This document shows positions 8,315 through 17,261 of a stretch of 64,000 nucleotides of DNA, piece after piece. Positions within the stretch are counted from its first letter, which is position 1. Each line of letters begins with the position of its first letter. This DNA comes from Kiritimatiellales bacterium (lineage in GTDB: Bacteria; Verrucomicrobiota; Kiritimatiellia; Kiritimatiellales; Pontiellaceae), in the NCBI GenBank assembly GCA_003246265.1, contig QKAU01000067.1, positions 124,001-188,000 of the forward strand. The letters run 5' to 3'. A model generated the notes under the pieces. That model searched no databases. It was not told the origin of the DNA and worked only from the letters and a program-made list of their open reading frames with translations. The translations under genes and the position numbers were made by a program.

Positions 8315-9697
8315 TCAACGGAGCGCCTTGGAGCAATTCTTTCCAACCTTGTCCTTCAGTATGGAAAGCGTCTGCTGGAGCGACCGGTCATCCTTGGCAC
8401 GCGCCGAAACCTGCTCGTGAGCGTAGAGAATGGTCGCATGGTTTCGGCAAAAGGCTTCACCAATGACAGGGAAGGATTGGGTGGTCATCGTCCTGGAAAG
8501 GTACATGGCGATTTGACGAGGCCATACGATGTCCTTAGACCTCTTTTTTCCGGTCAGGTCGGAGGGGCGGAGATCAAAGTGATCGGCAACGGTCCGCTGG
8601 ATCAGCTCCACGCTGATCGTTGCCTGTGATTCCTTGTCGAGAAGGTCGTGCAGAAGAGTCTCCACCTGTTGCACGTCCAGTTTACGATTGGTGAGCGACA
8701 TGTAGGTTGCCACGCGGATCAGGGCCCCTTCCAGGCTCCTGATGTTGGAAGAGACCCGTTCGGCCAGGTAATCCAGCAAATCGAGGGAAATATCGAGATG
8801 GAGTAGTTCCGCCTTCTTGCGCAGGATGGCGGTACGCGTTTCAACATCGGGTTGCCCCAGTTCGGTAACAAGACCCCATTCGAACCGGGAAATGAGGCGG
8901 GGCGCCAAGCCGGCCATTTCGCTCGGGGTGCGGTCCGAAGTCATGATGATCTGCTTGTGGTTTTCAAAAAGGGTATTAAAGGTGTGGAAGAATTCTTCCT
9001 GGAGGCGAGCCTTTCCGTCCAGGAACTGGATATCGTCGATCATCAGCATGTCGATTTTCCGGTACTTCTTGCGAAACGCGGAAACGCTGTTGTTCTGCAG
9101 TGCTTCGATGTACTCGTTGGTGAACGACTCGCAGGTGATGTAGCACAGCTTGGAGCGCGGCTTCTTGGCGGCAACATGGTTGCCGATCGCTTGCATCAGG
9201 TGGGTTTTGCCCAATCCGACCCCCCCATAGATGAAGAGAGGATTGTAGGTCCTGGAAGGGGAGTTGGCCGCCGCAAGCGCTGCGGCATGGGCGAACTGGT
9301 TGGCGGATCCGACCACATAGGAATCGAACGTATAGTGTGGATTAAGGTTGTGGGACGGCTTTTGCTTGCCCAAGCCGAAGGCCGGGATGGAAAGGTGTGG
9401 TGCGGGTTCCGGCGGTGACTCCTTCTCCTTGACCAGCTCGAAGCAGCTTGAATCCACATCCAGTAAGATGTCCATTTCCCGCCCGCTTACGACGGTAACG
9501 GATTTGCGGATCATCGGCAGGTAGTTTTCTTCCAACCAATCCTTGTAGAAATCATTGGCGACCACCAGCTCCATGCGGTTGCCTTGGGAGGACTGGCACT
9601 TGATTACGGCGATCCAGCGTTCATAGATATCCCCGGAGAGGATCCCCTTGAGTTGTTTACAAGCCTCTTCCCAAATATTGTTGCATTCTCCGCTCAT
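8315..9697 (-). CDS. dnaA: Chromosomal replication initiator DnaA
   Basis: 460 aa, normal length. Domain I is at 1-80 (IWEEACKQLKGILS...), a variable linker follows, and the AAA+ domain starts with YTFDSYVVGSANQFAHAAA. Walker A is YGGVGLGKTHLM; Walker B is MLMIDDIQFL, and sensor/arginine elements appear in RLISRFEWGL. Domain IV carries the DnaA-box-binding signature (AMYLSRTMT... and FCRNHATILYAHEQV). DnaA-ATP melts oriC and loads the helicase. The gene heads a dnaA-dnaN unit and is divergent from the M24 peptidase gene; DnaA-box-like repeats precede it, suggesting autoregulation. Confidence 0.98.
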   Translation of the reverse strand: MSGECNNIWEEACKQLKGILSGDIYERWIAVIKCQSSQGNRMELVVANDFYKDWLEENYLPMIRKSVTVVSGREMDILLDVDSSCFELVKEKESPPEPAPHLSIPAFGLGKQKPSHNLNPHYTFDSYVVGSANQFAHAAALAAANSPSRTYNPLFIYGGVGLGKTHLMQAIGNHVAAKKPRSKLCYITCESFTNEYIEALQNNSVSAFRKKYRKIDMLMIDDIQFLDGKARLQEEFFHTFNTLFENHKQIIMTSDRTPSEMAGLAPRLISRFEWGLVTELGQPDVETRTAILRKKAELLHLDISLDLLDYLAERVSSNIRSLEGALIRVATYMSLTNRKLDVQQVETLLHDLLDKESQATISVELIQRTVADHFDLRPSDLTGKKRSKDIVWPRQIAMYLSRTMTTQSFPVIGEAFCRNHATILYAHEQVSARAKDDRSLQQTLSILKDKVGKNCSKALR

Positions 9698-9988
9698 GTT
9701 GCCCCGAATTCCCCCTGAAAAATGGTTGCTTGTGTTATCAACAAGTTATTAACAGGCAATGTCTTCCCACCTGCTGGATGCAAGCGGAGAAGCTAGGAAA
9801 TGGAGCAGGGGGGCTCAAGGGAGAAGAAAAAAAAATGGTTAAAAAAATCGTATACCACTAAATATAGGTAGCAATGAACTGAATCATACAAGATAGCCAT
9901 CCCGATGTTGGAAAAACATTAGCGCCAAAGTGACGCAGATCGCCAACGTAGAGGCATAAGCGCAAAATTCCAAGGAGGTTGTGAACGA
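9698..9988. other. Candidate replication origin segment upstream of dnaA
   Basis: A 291-bp gene-free divergent region. Two DnaA-box-like 9-mers stand in tandem 11 bp apart: TTATCAACA at 9735-9743 and TTATTAACA at 9746-9754, each differing from the strict consensus at position 6. An A/T-rich tract with long A runs at about 9826-9875 could be the unwinding element. The region must also hold the promoters of dnaA and of the peptidase gene, whose ribosome site AAGGAGG lies at 9972-9978. No experiment or skew calculation was possible here. Confidence 0.6.
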
Positions 9989-11119
9989 ATGAAGGCATTA
10001 ACAGGCATGATCATGCAGTCGGGGTCAAGTCCGAGCACGGCCAATATCAAGTATTTATGCGGATTCGACGCTCCGGATCCCTTCTTCTATCTCCATACAT
10101 CAAAGGGGGGGCACCTGCTGGTTTCTACGATGGAAAAGGGGAGGGCGCTACGGCAATCACGTTCAGGAACAGGGGTTTATACGGCATCCGACCTGGGATT
10201 GTCGGGAAAAAAGGTCTTCGACAAGGTAGAGCAAATCAAGGCGTTGATGCAACATGCGGGAGTACGATCGCTCAAGGTGCCCTCCGATTTTCCCGCCGGC
10301 TTGTTCCAGCTGTTGCTGGGTAGCGGAATAGGTACCTCGATCTTGAAAGGGGATCCGTGTCCCGACAGGGCAGTAAAGAAAAGCGAGGAAATAACCAAAT
10401 TGAAGGGTTGCCAGAAAGCCGCCGCCATGGCCATGGAGTCCGCCATCAACATGCTCGCATCCGCGCGGGTTTCGGGCGATGGCCACCTTCGCGTCGGCCG
10501 GGAAGTGCTCACGTCGGAACATGTGAGGCGGCGAATCCAGGCCGTGTTGCTGGAGATGGGATTCACGGCGAGCCAGACCATTGTGGCCGGCGGCGAGCAG
10601 GCCACCGATCCGCACGAACGGGGGCATGGCCCGTTGAAAGCAGGCGAAGCCATCATCCTCGACATCTTTCCGCAAAGCGAGACGACCGGCTACTGGGGGG
10701 ATTTGACGCGGACGGTTTGCCGAGGCAAGGCCCCGACCGGCCTGAAGAAGCTGTACCGTGCGGTCAAGGCTGCCCAGGCGGCGGCGTTGTCAACCGTCGC
10801 CCCCGGGATTTCCGCCCAGCAGGTGCATGCGGCCGTCGAAGCTCTATTTGAGGAACGCGGCTATGAAACCGGAACGGTCGGCGGAAAGCATGTTGGATTC
10901 ATCCATGGTACAGGGCACGGGGTGGGGCTCGACATCCATGAGATGCCGCGCGTAAGTTCCGCGAGCACGGCAATCCTGGAACCAGGCCATATCATCACCA
11001 TAGAACCAGGGCTCTACTATCCAGGTCTTGGCGGTGTTCGGATTGAAGATACCATTGTCGTCACGGAAAAGGGTTGGAAATACCTGGCTGCTTGCCCGCG
11101 GAAGTTTGAACTGTTCTAG
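9989..11119 (+). CDS. M24 family metallopeptidase (Xaa-Pro aminopeptidase-like)
   Basis: 376 aa with an N-terminal creatinase-like domain (about 1-125) and a C-terminal pita-bread domain. The five dinuclear-metal ligand regions are visible: ILDIFP (Asp), WGDLTRTV (Asp), HGTGHGVGLDIHE (His), ITIEPGLY (Glu) and VRIEDTIVV (Glu). These enzymes remove N-terminal residues preceding proline. No signal peptide, so cytoplasmic. A strong AAGGAGG site precedes the ATG. It is divergent from dnaA across the probable origin. Confidence 0.9.
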   Translation: MKALTGMIMQSGSSPSTANIKYLCGFDAPDPFFYLHTSKGGHLLVSTMEKGRALRQSRSGTGVYTASDLGLSGKKVFDKVEQIKALMQHAGVRSLKVPSDFPAGLFQLLLGSGIGTSILKGDPCPDRAVKKSEEITKLKGCQKAAAMAMESAINMLASARVSGDGHLRVGREVLTSEHVRRRIQAVLLEMGFTASQTIVAGGEQATDPHERGHGPLKAGEAIILDIFPQSETTGYWGDLTRTVCRGKAPTGLKKLYRAVKAAQAAALSTVAPGISAQQVHAAVEALFEERGYETGTVGGKHVGFIHGTGHGVGLDIHEMPRVSSASTAILEPGHIITIEPGLYYPGLGGVRIEDTIVVTEKGWKYLAACPRKFELF

Positions 11120-11174
11120 GCAATAAGGCCTTGATAGGTTGCGTTATGTGCCGCACATGACCGGGAGATGTACC

Positions 11175-11789
11175 ATGAAGGCCAACTTTTCCATGATAGC
11201 TGCAGCCCTGATGGCGATGACCGCCTCGGGTCAGGATACCAACGGGCTTCTTCCGAAAGCACCCGAAGATCTCGGCCGGCCGGAGCATCGTCAACGCTGG
11301 CCGGAACCAACGCCGGAGCAGAAAGAGGAGATCCGCCAGCGTCGGCTGCAGCTTATGGAGCGCGAACTGAAGGAAATCGGGGTGACCGACGAGCAAAAGA
11401 CCAGGATATTCGAGTTGCAGGGAGTCCTGCAGGAGAAGATGCGCGACAACATGGAGCGGCAAAGAATCGCCCGTGAAAAGCTGAGCCGCCTTCAGGACGA
11501 GGGGGCCTCGATGGAGGCGATCGACGCCGCAATCAAGGAACTCGCCGACATCCAGGCGGAGCAGCTGCGGATCCTTGTCAAAAACCGCATGGAGCTGGAA
11601 GGGATCCTCGGCAAGGAAAAGTACGATCTCTTCATGGAGCGGGCACGGGTCCAGTTTCGCAAGCATGGCCGACGGGGCGGTCCCGAAATGCCGCCGCGCC
11701 CGGGTTTGCCTCCGATGCCTGAAGAGGGGGAAGTTCCGCCGCCGCCTTCCCCGGACGAAGTGATGGAATCCGCACCTCCTGCTCCGTAG
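11175..11789 (+). CDS. Secreted coiled-coil protein, Spy/CpxP- or periplasmic heavy-metal-sensor-like
   Basis: The ATG at 11175 begins a signal peptide (MKANFSMIAAALMAMTASG); a start at 11139 would bury it. The mature part has a TPEQKEEIRQRRLQLMERELKEIG helix, VTDEQKTRIFELQ, and a long charged helix to about residue 165. It ends in a Pro-rich tail (PPRPGLPPMPEEGEVPPPP). The helix-turn pattern with repeated 'T.EQ' motifs resembles the LTxxQ Spy/CpxP group of periplasmic chaperones or stress sensors. Assignment to that family is tentative. It stands alone, 55 bp after the peptidase gene. Confidence 0.7.
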   Translation: MKANFSMIAAALMAMTASGQDTNGLLPKAPEDLGRPEHRQRWPEPTPEQKEEIRQRRLQLMERELKEIGVTDEQKTRIFELQGVLQEKMRDNMERQRIAREKLSRLQDEGASMEAIDAAIKELADIQAEQLRILVKNRMELEGILGKEKYDLFMERARVQFRKHGRRGGPEMPPRPGLPPMPEEGEVPPPPSPDEVMESAPPAP

Positions 11790-11847
11790 ACTCAAAACCG
11801 TGCCATATCTACCTGACCACCGCGCGGTCCTGTGCTAGCTTTCGGTC

Positions 11848-12030
11848 ATGGCAGGCAAAAGAATATCTCCTCTGAAGGCCGGATTTTGGCTAACGGAGCA
11901 GGAAAAGGTCTATCTGCTGGTCGTCTGCGCCGTCCTGCTCATCGGCTTTGTAGCGCGTTATTTCCACTTGAAAAACAAAGCCCCGACTGTGTACACGCCT
12001 GCGGTTGCGGAGGAGACCGACCATGGATAA
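11848..12030 (+). CDS. Small single-pass membrane protein of unknown function
   Basis: 60 aa with one transmembrane helix in the middle (about 23-40, YLLVVCAVLLIGFVARYF), a basic N-terminus and a short hydrophilic tail. Its TAA overlaps the start region of the HIT gene by 8 bp, and the shared GGAGGAG serves the next gene, arguing for translational coupling. Not recognised as a named family. The composition resembles ComEA-adjacent or membrane-anchor mini-proteins, but nothing more can be claimed. Confidence 0.6.
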   Translation: MAGKRISPLKAGFWLTEQEKVYLLVVCAVLLIGFVARYFHLKNKAPTVYTPAVAEETDHG

Positions 12031-12436
12031 GTGCATTTTTTGCAAGATTGTTTCCGGGGAAATCCCCTCGACCTCCATCTTCGAGAACGAAGAGGTCAAG
12101 GTTATCATGGATATCGGACCAGTCATCAAGGGGCATGCCTTGGTCATGCCCAAAAGACACTACGATCCCGTCACGGAAACACCCGATTCCGTCCTGTTTG
12201 AGCTGTACCGGGTGGCCAAGCAGGTCGCCAGGGCCCAAATGAACGGGCTGGGTGCGGATGGCGTCAATATCGTGCAAAATAACGGAAAAGCGGCCGGACA
12301 GGAGGTATCGCACATCCATGTCCACGTAATTCCAAGGTTCGTCGGGGACGGCCACCACTGGAACTGGAAGGCGAAGAAATACGACGATGTTGAGGAAATG
12401 ATGGAGTTGGCCGGGAAATTGCGCGATCACATCTAG
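12023..12436 (+). CDS. HIT family protein (HinT-like nucleotide phosphoramidase)
   Basis: 137 aa starting at the ATG of MDKCIFCKIVSGEIP, the classic HIT N-terminus with a CxxC. The catalytic histidine triad is HIHVHVIPRF near residue 98-105. HinT-type enzymes hydrolyse purine nucleoside phosphoramidates such as AMP-lysine. Ribosome site GGAGGAG just upstream confirms the start against an earlier in-frame ATG at 12005. It overlaps the small membrane-protein gene and is followed 4 bp later by a Minf_1886-like gene, so all three look like one operon. Confidence 0.93.
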   Translation: MDKCIFCKIVSGEIPSTSIFENEEVKVIMDIGPVIKGHALVMPKRHYDPVTETPDSVLFELYRVAKQVARAQMNGLGADGVNIVQNNGKAAGQEVSHIHVHVIPRFVGDGHHWNWKAKKYDDVEEMMELAGKLRDHI

Positions 12437-12440
12437 CACG

Positions 12441-12839
12441 ATGAAAAAGCCAAACCTATACGATCTTTTGGAACCCATCCTCTCGAAGGATGGTCGCTAC
12501 AGTGCGGAAGCGTATGTTTTCGTGCGCGAAGGGCTCGACCATACCGTCCGGAAGCTTGGGAAGCCGCGCCATGTATCCGGACAGGAACTGCTGGAGGGCA
12601 TCCGCGACTATGCCCTAGGCGAGTACGGTCCCGTCGCCAGGCGCGTCCTCGCCGAATGGGGCGTCAACGAGTGCATCGATTTCGGACACATCGTTTTCAA
12701 TCTCGTCGAGGAGGGTCTTCTCGGAAAAACGGAAGAGGATTCGATCGAGGATTTCATGGATGGGTACGATTTCCACGAAGCCTTCATCCTTCCTTTCCGT
12801 CCCCGGCAGCCGGATGGCTGCACGGCGACGCGAATCTAG
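12441..12839 (+). CDS. Minf_1886-like small protein (Verrucomicrobia/Planctomycetes-restricted family)
   Basis: 132 aa. Recognised by the pattern: a short N-terminal helix, RYSAEAYVFVREGLDHT, HVSGQELLEGIRDYA, FGHIVFNLVEEGLLGKTEEDS and a FHEAF...PF end. This matches, from memory, the TIGR04138-type family, which is confined to PVC bacteria and has no known function. The gene begins 4 bp after the HIT stop, which suggests co-expression. The presence of this family is one of the better taxonomic hints in the window. Confidence 0.8.
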   Translation: MKKPNLYDLLEPILSKDGRYSAEAYVFVREGLDHTVRKLGKPRHVSGQELLEGIRDYALGEYGPVARRVLAEWGVNECIDFGHIVFNLVEEGLLGKTEEDSIEDFMDGYDFHEAFILPFRPRQPDGCTATRI

Positions 12840-12942
12840 ATTCGATCGCGACGGCAACCGGCGCGCGATGCGGAATCAACGATAATGTTGTTTCTTTAAA
12901 ACCGACGGAAGGGTATTGGGTGCCTTTGCAAAAAGGAAGATC

Positions 12943-14544
12943 ATGCAGGGTTCCATATTTCTTCGCACATCGATCCTCGGGCTATGTTCGCTGGTTTGGA
13001 GCGCCACCGCCGTTGCCGGGGCATTCAAGGCCGATTTCGACACCATACCGGATGGCGCCATCCATGCATCGGCGCCGGAGTGGCGACTGCTCAGTGGCAA
13101 TGGCGATGCGTTCTCGGTGGTTGATGGCGCCGGCAGGAGCGGGGAAATGGGCGACAAGGCGTTGCACATCGTCTATGCCGGACCTGGGAATTTAATAGCT
13201 CTGCCGGGCCGACTGGCATGGGGGGTGGGCGAAACCTGGTCGATCGAATTCGACTTCCGGCTGGTGCTTGATGCGGCCCCGGTTCCTGAAACGCGGGAGA
13301 TGTTCATCCTTGCCATGGGTGGCGAAGGGCTCGCGCCGGACGGTCGCTGGGTCGAGGCCTTGGGAACCGAAGCCGATGGCGAATGGTGCTGGGCCGGCGG
13401 AGGCCCGGCATGGAAAGTGGACTCCAGCCTGCCAGCCGACCGCTTTCTTCAGCGTCCCGCCAGCGGCATATCTACGTCGAGCTGGTTCCACCTGCGGTTC
13501 TCATCCTTGAAGAAGGATCTACCCGGAGCGTTCGAAAACGAACTCGTCATTTCCGATTCGGCAGGAAGGATCGTGCAGCGGCACAATTGTTCAACGCTGG
13601 GCACGGACGATGCGCGCCAGCGCCAAATGTGGCGACTTCAGCAGATGGTCTGCGGCCTGGGCATGGGAAGGGCCCAGCCTGGAGGATCCGTCTACATCGA
13701 CAATCTGGCGCTCTCCTCGCGGCGACCGGGCAGACGCTATGAATGCCACTTCAACGACTATGAGACGGCTTCGCTCTCCAGCCCGGGCAACTGGGCGGTA
13801 ATGGATGGATCGCCCGAAGCCTTTTTCGTGGATAAAGGGGAAGGGTACAGCGGATTTCCGGACGACAAGGCATTGCGGATCGATTTCCGGGAGGGAGGGG
13901 GAGCAGTACTCTGTCCAGCCTCTCTGGGGTGGCTCCCCGGTGAAACGTTCTCTCTGGAGTTCGATTTCAAGCTGGCGCTCGATCCCGGGCCGGTACAAGC
14001 CACCACCGAGCTGTTCACCCTGCTTGTTGGCGATCCGTCGCTGGAGCCCCGGAAGCGATGGATCCAAGCCTTGGGCATCCAGCCGGATGACCGGTGGAGC
14101 TGGATTGGCATGGCTCCCGACCTCGCAAGGGAACAGGACCTGGCACCCGGCGCATTCATTCGCCGGCCCGCGGATGCCCGGGTCGAATCGCATTGGTTCC
14201 ACGCCCGCCTGGTCTCGAGAAAGTCGACGGAACCCAACACGTTCGAAAGCGAGTTCACCGTTCGCGATCCGGTTCTGGATGCGGATGTGTTCAGCCACCG
14301 GTACGCGACTCAAGCCACGGCGCTGCCGCAGGCGGGGACGGTCTGGAACCGCCAATCGATCACCTTCGGCTTCGGACTTGGAACGGAGGCCCCGCATGGG
14401 ACGGCCTGGATCGACAACATCCGGGCCGTGGTGCTGCCCGTTGGCGCGACCGGCGATGAGCTCAACGAATCGATCTCCGATTTTGTTCTCAACACCATCC
14501 GCAAACGAGCAGGGGAGCAGGACGGCGAAGACGGTGGCGAGTAG
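12943..14544 (+). CDS. Secreted protein with two tandem ~250-residue repeats, function unknown
   Basis: 533 aa with a signal peptide (SIFLRTSILGLCSLVWSATAVAG). I chose the ATG at 12943, preceded by AAGGAAG. The rest is an internal duplication. Unit one has DKALHIVYAG, GETWSIEFDFRLVLD and RWVEALGTEADGEWCW. Unit two has DKALRIDF, GETFSLEFDFKLALD and RWIQALGIQPDDRWSW. Each unit ends with a YIDNLAL or WIDNIRA strand. The beta-rich repeats look like concanavalin/LamG-type jelly rolls, hence perhaps carbohydrate or surface binding; this is inference. It ends at a clear terminator, so it is monocistronic. Confidence 0.75.
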   Translation: MQGSIFLRTSILGLCSLVWSATAVAGAFKADFDTIPDGAIHASAPEWRLLSGNGDAFSVVDGAGRSGEMGDKALHIVYAGPGNLIALPGRLAWGVGETWSIEFDFRLVLDAAPVPETREMFILAMGGEGLAPDGRWVEALGTEADGEWCWAGGGPAWKVDSSLPADRFLQRPASGISTSSWFHLRFSSLKKDLPGAFENELVISDSAGRIVQRHNCSTLGTDDARQRQMWRLQQMVCGLGMGRAQPGGSVYIDNLALSSRRPGRRYECHFNDYETASLSSPGNWAVMDGSPEAFFVDKGEGYSGFPDDKALRIDFREGGGAVLCPASLGWLPGETFSLEFDFKLALDPGPVQATTELFTLLVGDPSLEPRKRWIQALGIQPDDRWSWIGMAPDLAREQDLAPGAFIRRPADARVESHWFHARLVSRKSTEPNTFESEFTVRDPVLDADVFSHRYATQATALPQAGTVWNRQSITFGFGLGTEAPHGTAWIDNIRAVVLPVGATGDELNESISDFVLNTIRKRAGEQDGEDGGE

Positions 14545-14571
14545 TGCGTCACCGCCACCGCACCGTTTTTT
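14532..14571 (+). terminator. Rho-independent terminator after the two-repeat protein gene
   Basis: An 8-bp perfect stem, CGGTGGCG (14532-14539) and CGCCACCG (14553-14560), is followed five bases later by TTTTTT (14566-14571). The left arm overlaps the last codons and the stop codon sits in the loop. Confidence 0.7.
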
Positions 14572-14652
14572 ACGTGCTTTTCAGGGTGGAAACGCTGCCG
14601 TTAACCGATATATTCCACGCCCTTGCGCTTTCAACCAACGGAGCAGGGCACG

Positions 14653-17175
14653 ATGAAACAGGACTACCCCTTTCAGGAAATCGAAGCGAAGTGGCAGGAC
14701 TTCTGGGACGACAACGGCGACTTCAGGACCGATCTCGCCGCGGCGAAGAATCCCTACTACTGCCTGATGATGTTTCCCTATCCTTCCGGCAAGCTGCACG
14801 TCGGCCACGGCCGCAACTACATCATCGGCGACGCCGTCGCCCGCTACAAGAAGATGCAGGGCTACGACGTGCTCACCCCGATGGGCTGGGACGCCTTCGG
14901 CCTGCCCGCCGAGAACGCCGCCATCAAGACCGGTACCCCGCCGGCGGAATACACGCTTTCCAACATCGCCACCATGAAGGAGCAGCTGCGCGCCTGGGGC
15001 TGCATGTACGACTGGGAGAAGGAGGTCACCTCCTGTCTTCCGGAATACTACAAGTGGACCCAGTGGCTCTTCCGCCAGTTCTACAAGAAGGGCTTGGCCT
15101 ACAAGAAGAACTCCAACGTCAACTGGTGCCCCTCCTGCGCCACCGTGCTCGCCAACGAGCAGGTGGTCGACGGCGCCTGCGAGCGCTGCGACTCGGAAGT
15201 CGACCAGAAGGCGATGGAGCAATGGTTCTTCAAGATTACCGACTACGCCCAGCGCCTGCTTGACGATCTCGACACGCTGACCGGCTGGCCGGAGCGCGTG
15301 AAGACCATGCAACGCAACTGGATCGGCCGCTCCGAGGGCACCGAGGTCGATTTCGCCATCGTTCCGCGCGAGGATGGTTCAACCGACAACATCGGCCACG
15401 TCACCTGCTACACCACCCGCGTCGATACGATCTTCGGCTGCACCTACATGGCCGTTGCCCCGGAATATCCCGAACTGAAAAACCTGGTGAGAGGTCTGCC
15501 GCAGGAGGCCGAAGTCCTCGAATTCGTCAAGGAAAGCTCCAAGCTCACCAACCTCGACCGCGAGGCCGACGAAGTCGAAAAGGCCGGCCGTTTCACCGGG
15601 CGCTACCTGATCAATCCATACAACGGCGAGAAGATCGAGCTGTGGGTCGGCAACTACGTACTCATGTACGGCACCGGCGCGGTCATGGCCGTTCCCGCCC
15701 ACGACACCCGCGATTTCGCCTTTGCGAAAAAGTACAACCTGCCCATCAAGCTCTCCATCCAGAATCCGGAAGGCTCGCTGGTGCTGGAGCAGATGAAGGA
15801 TGCCTACACCGAAGACGGCACCTGCGTCGATTCCGGCGAATTTTCGAGAATGGACAACCGCGAGGCGATCAAGGCCATGACCGCCCATGCCGAGGAAAAG
15901 GGCTTCGGCCGCGGCACCATCAACTTCCGCCTGCGCGACTGGCTCATCTCCCGCCAGCGCTACTGGGGCGCGCCGATCCCGGTCGTCTACTGCACCGACT
16001 GCGGCACCGTGCCGGAAAGCGAGGAAAACCTGCCGGTCATGCTCCCGACCGACGTCGAGTTCAAGGCCGAGGGCGAATCGCCGCTCAAGGGCTCCGCCAC
16101 CTTCATGAACTGCGCCTGCCCGAAATGCGGCAAGCCGGCCACGCGCGAGTCCGACACCATGGACACCTTCGTCGACTCCTCCTGGTATTTCCTGCGCTAC
16201 CTCAGCGCCCGCGACGCCTCGCAGGCGATCGACACCGCCATCGCCAACAAGTGGATGCCCGTCAACCAGTACATCGGTGGAATCGAGCACGCCATCCTGC
16301 ACCTGCTCTATGCCCGCTTCTTCACCAAGGTCATCCAGGACCTCGGCCTGATCAACTTCGGCGAACCCTTCGCCCAGCTCTTCACCCAGGGCATGATCTG
16401 CAAGAAGGGGCCTGATGGAAACCTGTATAAAATGTCCAAGTCCAAGGGCAACGTGGTCAGCCCCAACGAGCTGATCGAAAAGCACGGCGCCGACACCGTC
16501 CGCCTCTACACCCTCTTCATCGGGCCGCCCGAAAAGGAGGCCGAATGGCAGGACGCCGGCGTCGAAGGCGCCTCCCGCTTCCTCAAGCGCATCTGGCGCC
16601 GCGTCGCCGAAAACCTCGACCTGCTCAAATCCGTGGCCGGAAAAGCGCCCGTCATTGACGGCATGGCCGCCGCCGAGCGCGACCTCTACCGCAAAACCAA
16701 CGAAACCATCCAGCAGATCACCCGCGGGCTCGACGGCGCCTTCACCTTCAACACCGCCATCGCCGCCATCATGGAACTCATGAACGCCATCGACGCGCTC
16801 AAGATTTCCGGCGAAAGCGCCGAATCCGCCAAGATCGTCTTCCGCGACGCCATCGAAAACGTCGTCCTGCTCATCTCGCCCTTCGCGCCGCACATTGCCG
16901 AAGAGCTGTGGGTCGAGCTCGGCCACGCGCCCGGCATCATGAAGGCCGACTGGCCCGTCGTGAACGAAGCGGCCCTCCTGCGCGACGAACTCGAAATGGC
17001 CGTTCAGGTCAACGGCAAGGTCCGCGACCAGATCAAGGTGCCCGCCTCCGCCACCCACGCCGAGATCGAAGCCGTTGCCCTCGCCGCCGAAAAGATCCTC
17101 CCCTGGCTCGAAGGCAAGACCGTCCGCAAGGTCATCGTCGTTCCTGGACGGCTGGTGAATATCGCGGTTTCTTGA
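14653..17175 (+). CDS. leuS: Leucyl-tRNA synthetase
   Basis: 840 aa class I synthetase. The HIGH motif is HVGHGRN (within PSGKLHVGHGRNY, about 41-53), the editing CP1 domain has the TRVDTIFGCTYMAVAPE signature, and KMSKSKGN lies at 593-600. The C-terminal anticodon-binding domain ends in a VNGKVRDQIKVPA element typical of bacterial LeuRS. The ATG at 14653 is preceded by GGAG and matches the family N-terminus (QDYPFQEIEAKWQ). Codon use is distinctly more C-ended than in the flanking genes, which also generates a 559-codon antisense shadow. It is bounded upstream by a terminator. Confidence 0.98.
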   Translation: MKQDYPFQEIEAKWQDFWDDNGDFRTDLAAAKNPYYCLMMFPYPSGKLHVGHGRNYIIGDAVARYKKMQGYDVLTPMGWDAFGLPAENAAIKTGTPPAEYTLSNIATMKEQLRAWGCMYDWEKEVTSCLPEYYKWTQWLFRQFYKKGLAYKKNSNVNWCPSCATVLANEQVVDGACERCDSEVDQKAMEQWFFKITDYAQRLLDDLDTLTGWPERVKTMQRNWIGRSEGTEVDFAIVPREDGSTDNIGHVTCYTTRVDTIFGCTYMAVAPEYPELKNLVRGLPQEAEVLEFVKESSKLTNLDREADEVEKAGRFTGRYLINPYNGEKIELWVGNYVLMYGTGAVMAVPAHDTRDFAFAKKYNLPIKLSIQNPEGSLVLEQMKDAYTEDGTCVDSGEFSRMDNREAIKAMTAHAEEKGFGRGTINFRLRDWLISRQRYWGAPIPVVYCTDCGTVPESEENLPVMLPTDVEFKAEGESPLKGSATFMNCACPKCGKPATRESDTMDTFVDSSWYFLRYLSARDASQAIDTAIANKWMPVNQYIGGIEHAILHLLYARFFTKVIQDLGLINFGEPFAQLFTQGMICKKGPDGNLYKMSKSKGNVVSPNELIEKHGADTVRLYTLFIGPPEKEAEWQDAGVEGASRFLKRIWRRVAENLDLLKSVAGKAPVIDGMAAAERDLYRKTNETIQQITRGLDGAFTFNTAIAAIMELMNAIDALKISGESAESAKIVFRDAIENVVLLISPFAPHIAEELWVELGHAPGIMKADWPVVNEAALLRDELEMAVQVNGKVRDQIKVPASATHAEIEAVALAAEKILPWLEGKTVRKVIVVPGRLVNIAVS

Positions 17176-17261
17176 TTGATGTTGAGCGGTTTGGGGCTGT
17201 GATTGACGAAGATTCCGATATCATCCAACCAAGGATGGTTGGAGGTTTTGAGCACAATGCC

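Noticed and set aside
12831-12844. Perfect 14-bp palindrome CGAATCTAGATTCG at the stop of the Minf_1886-like gene
   Set aside because: No T tract, no second copy and no regulated start close by; too short to call an operator or terminator.
15379-17058. 559-codon minus-strand open frame opposite leuS
   Set aside because: Gly/Val/Asp-rich shadow caused by the C-biased third positions of leuS; no domain or ribosome site.
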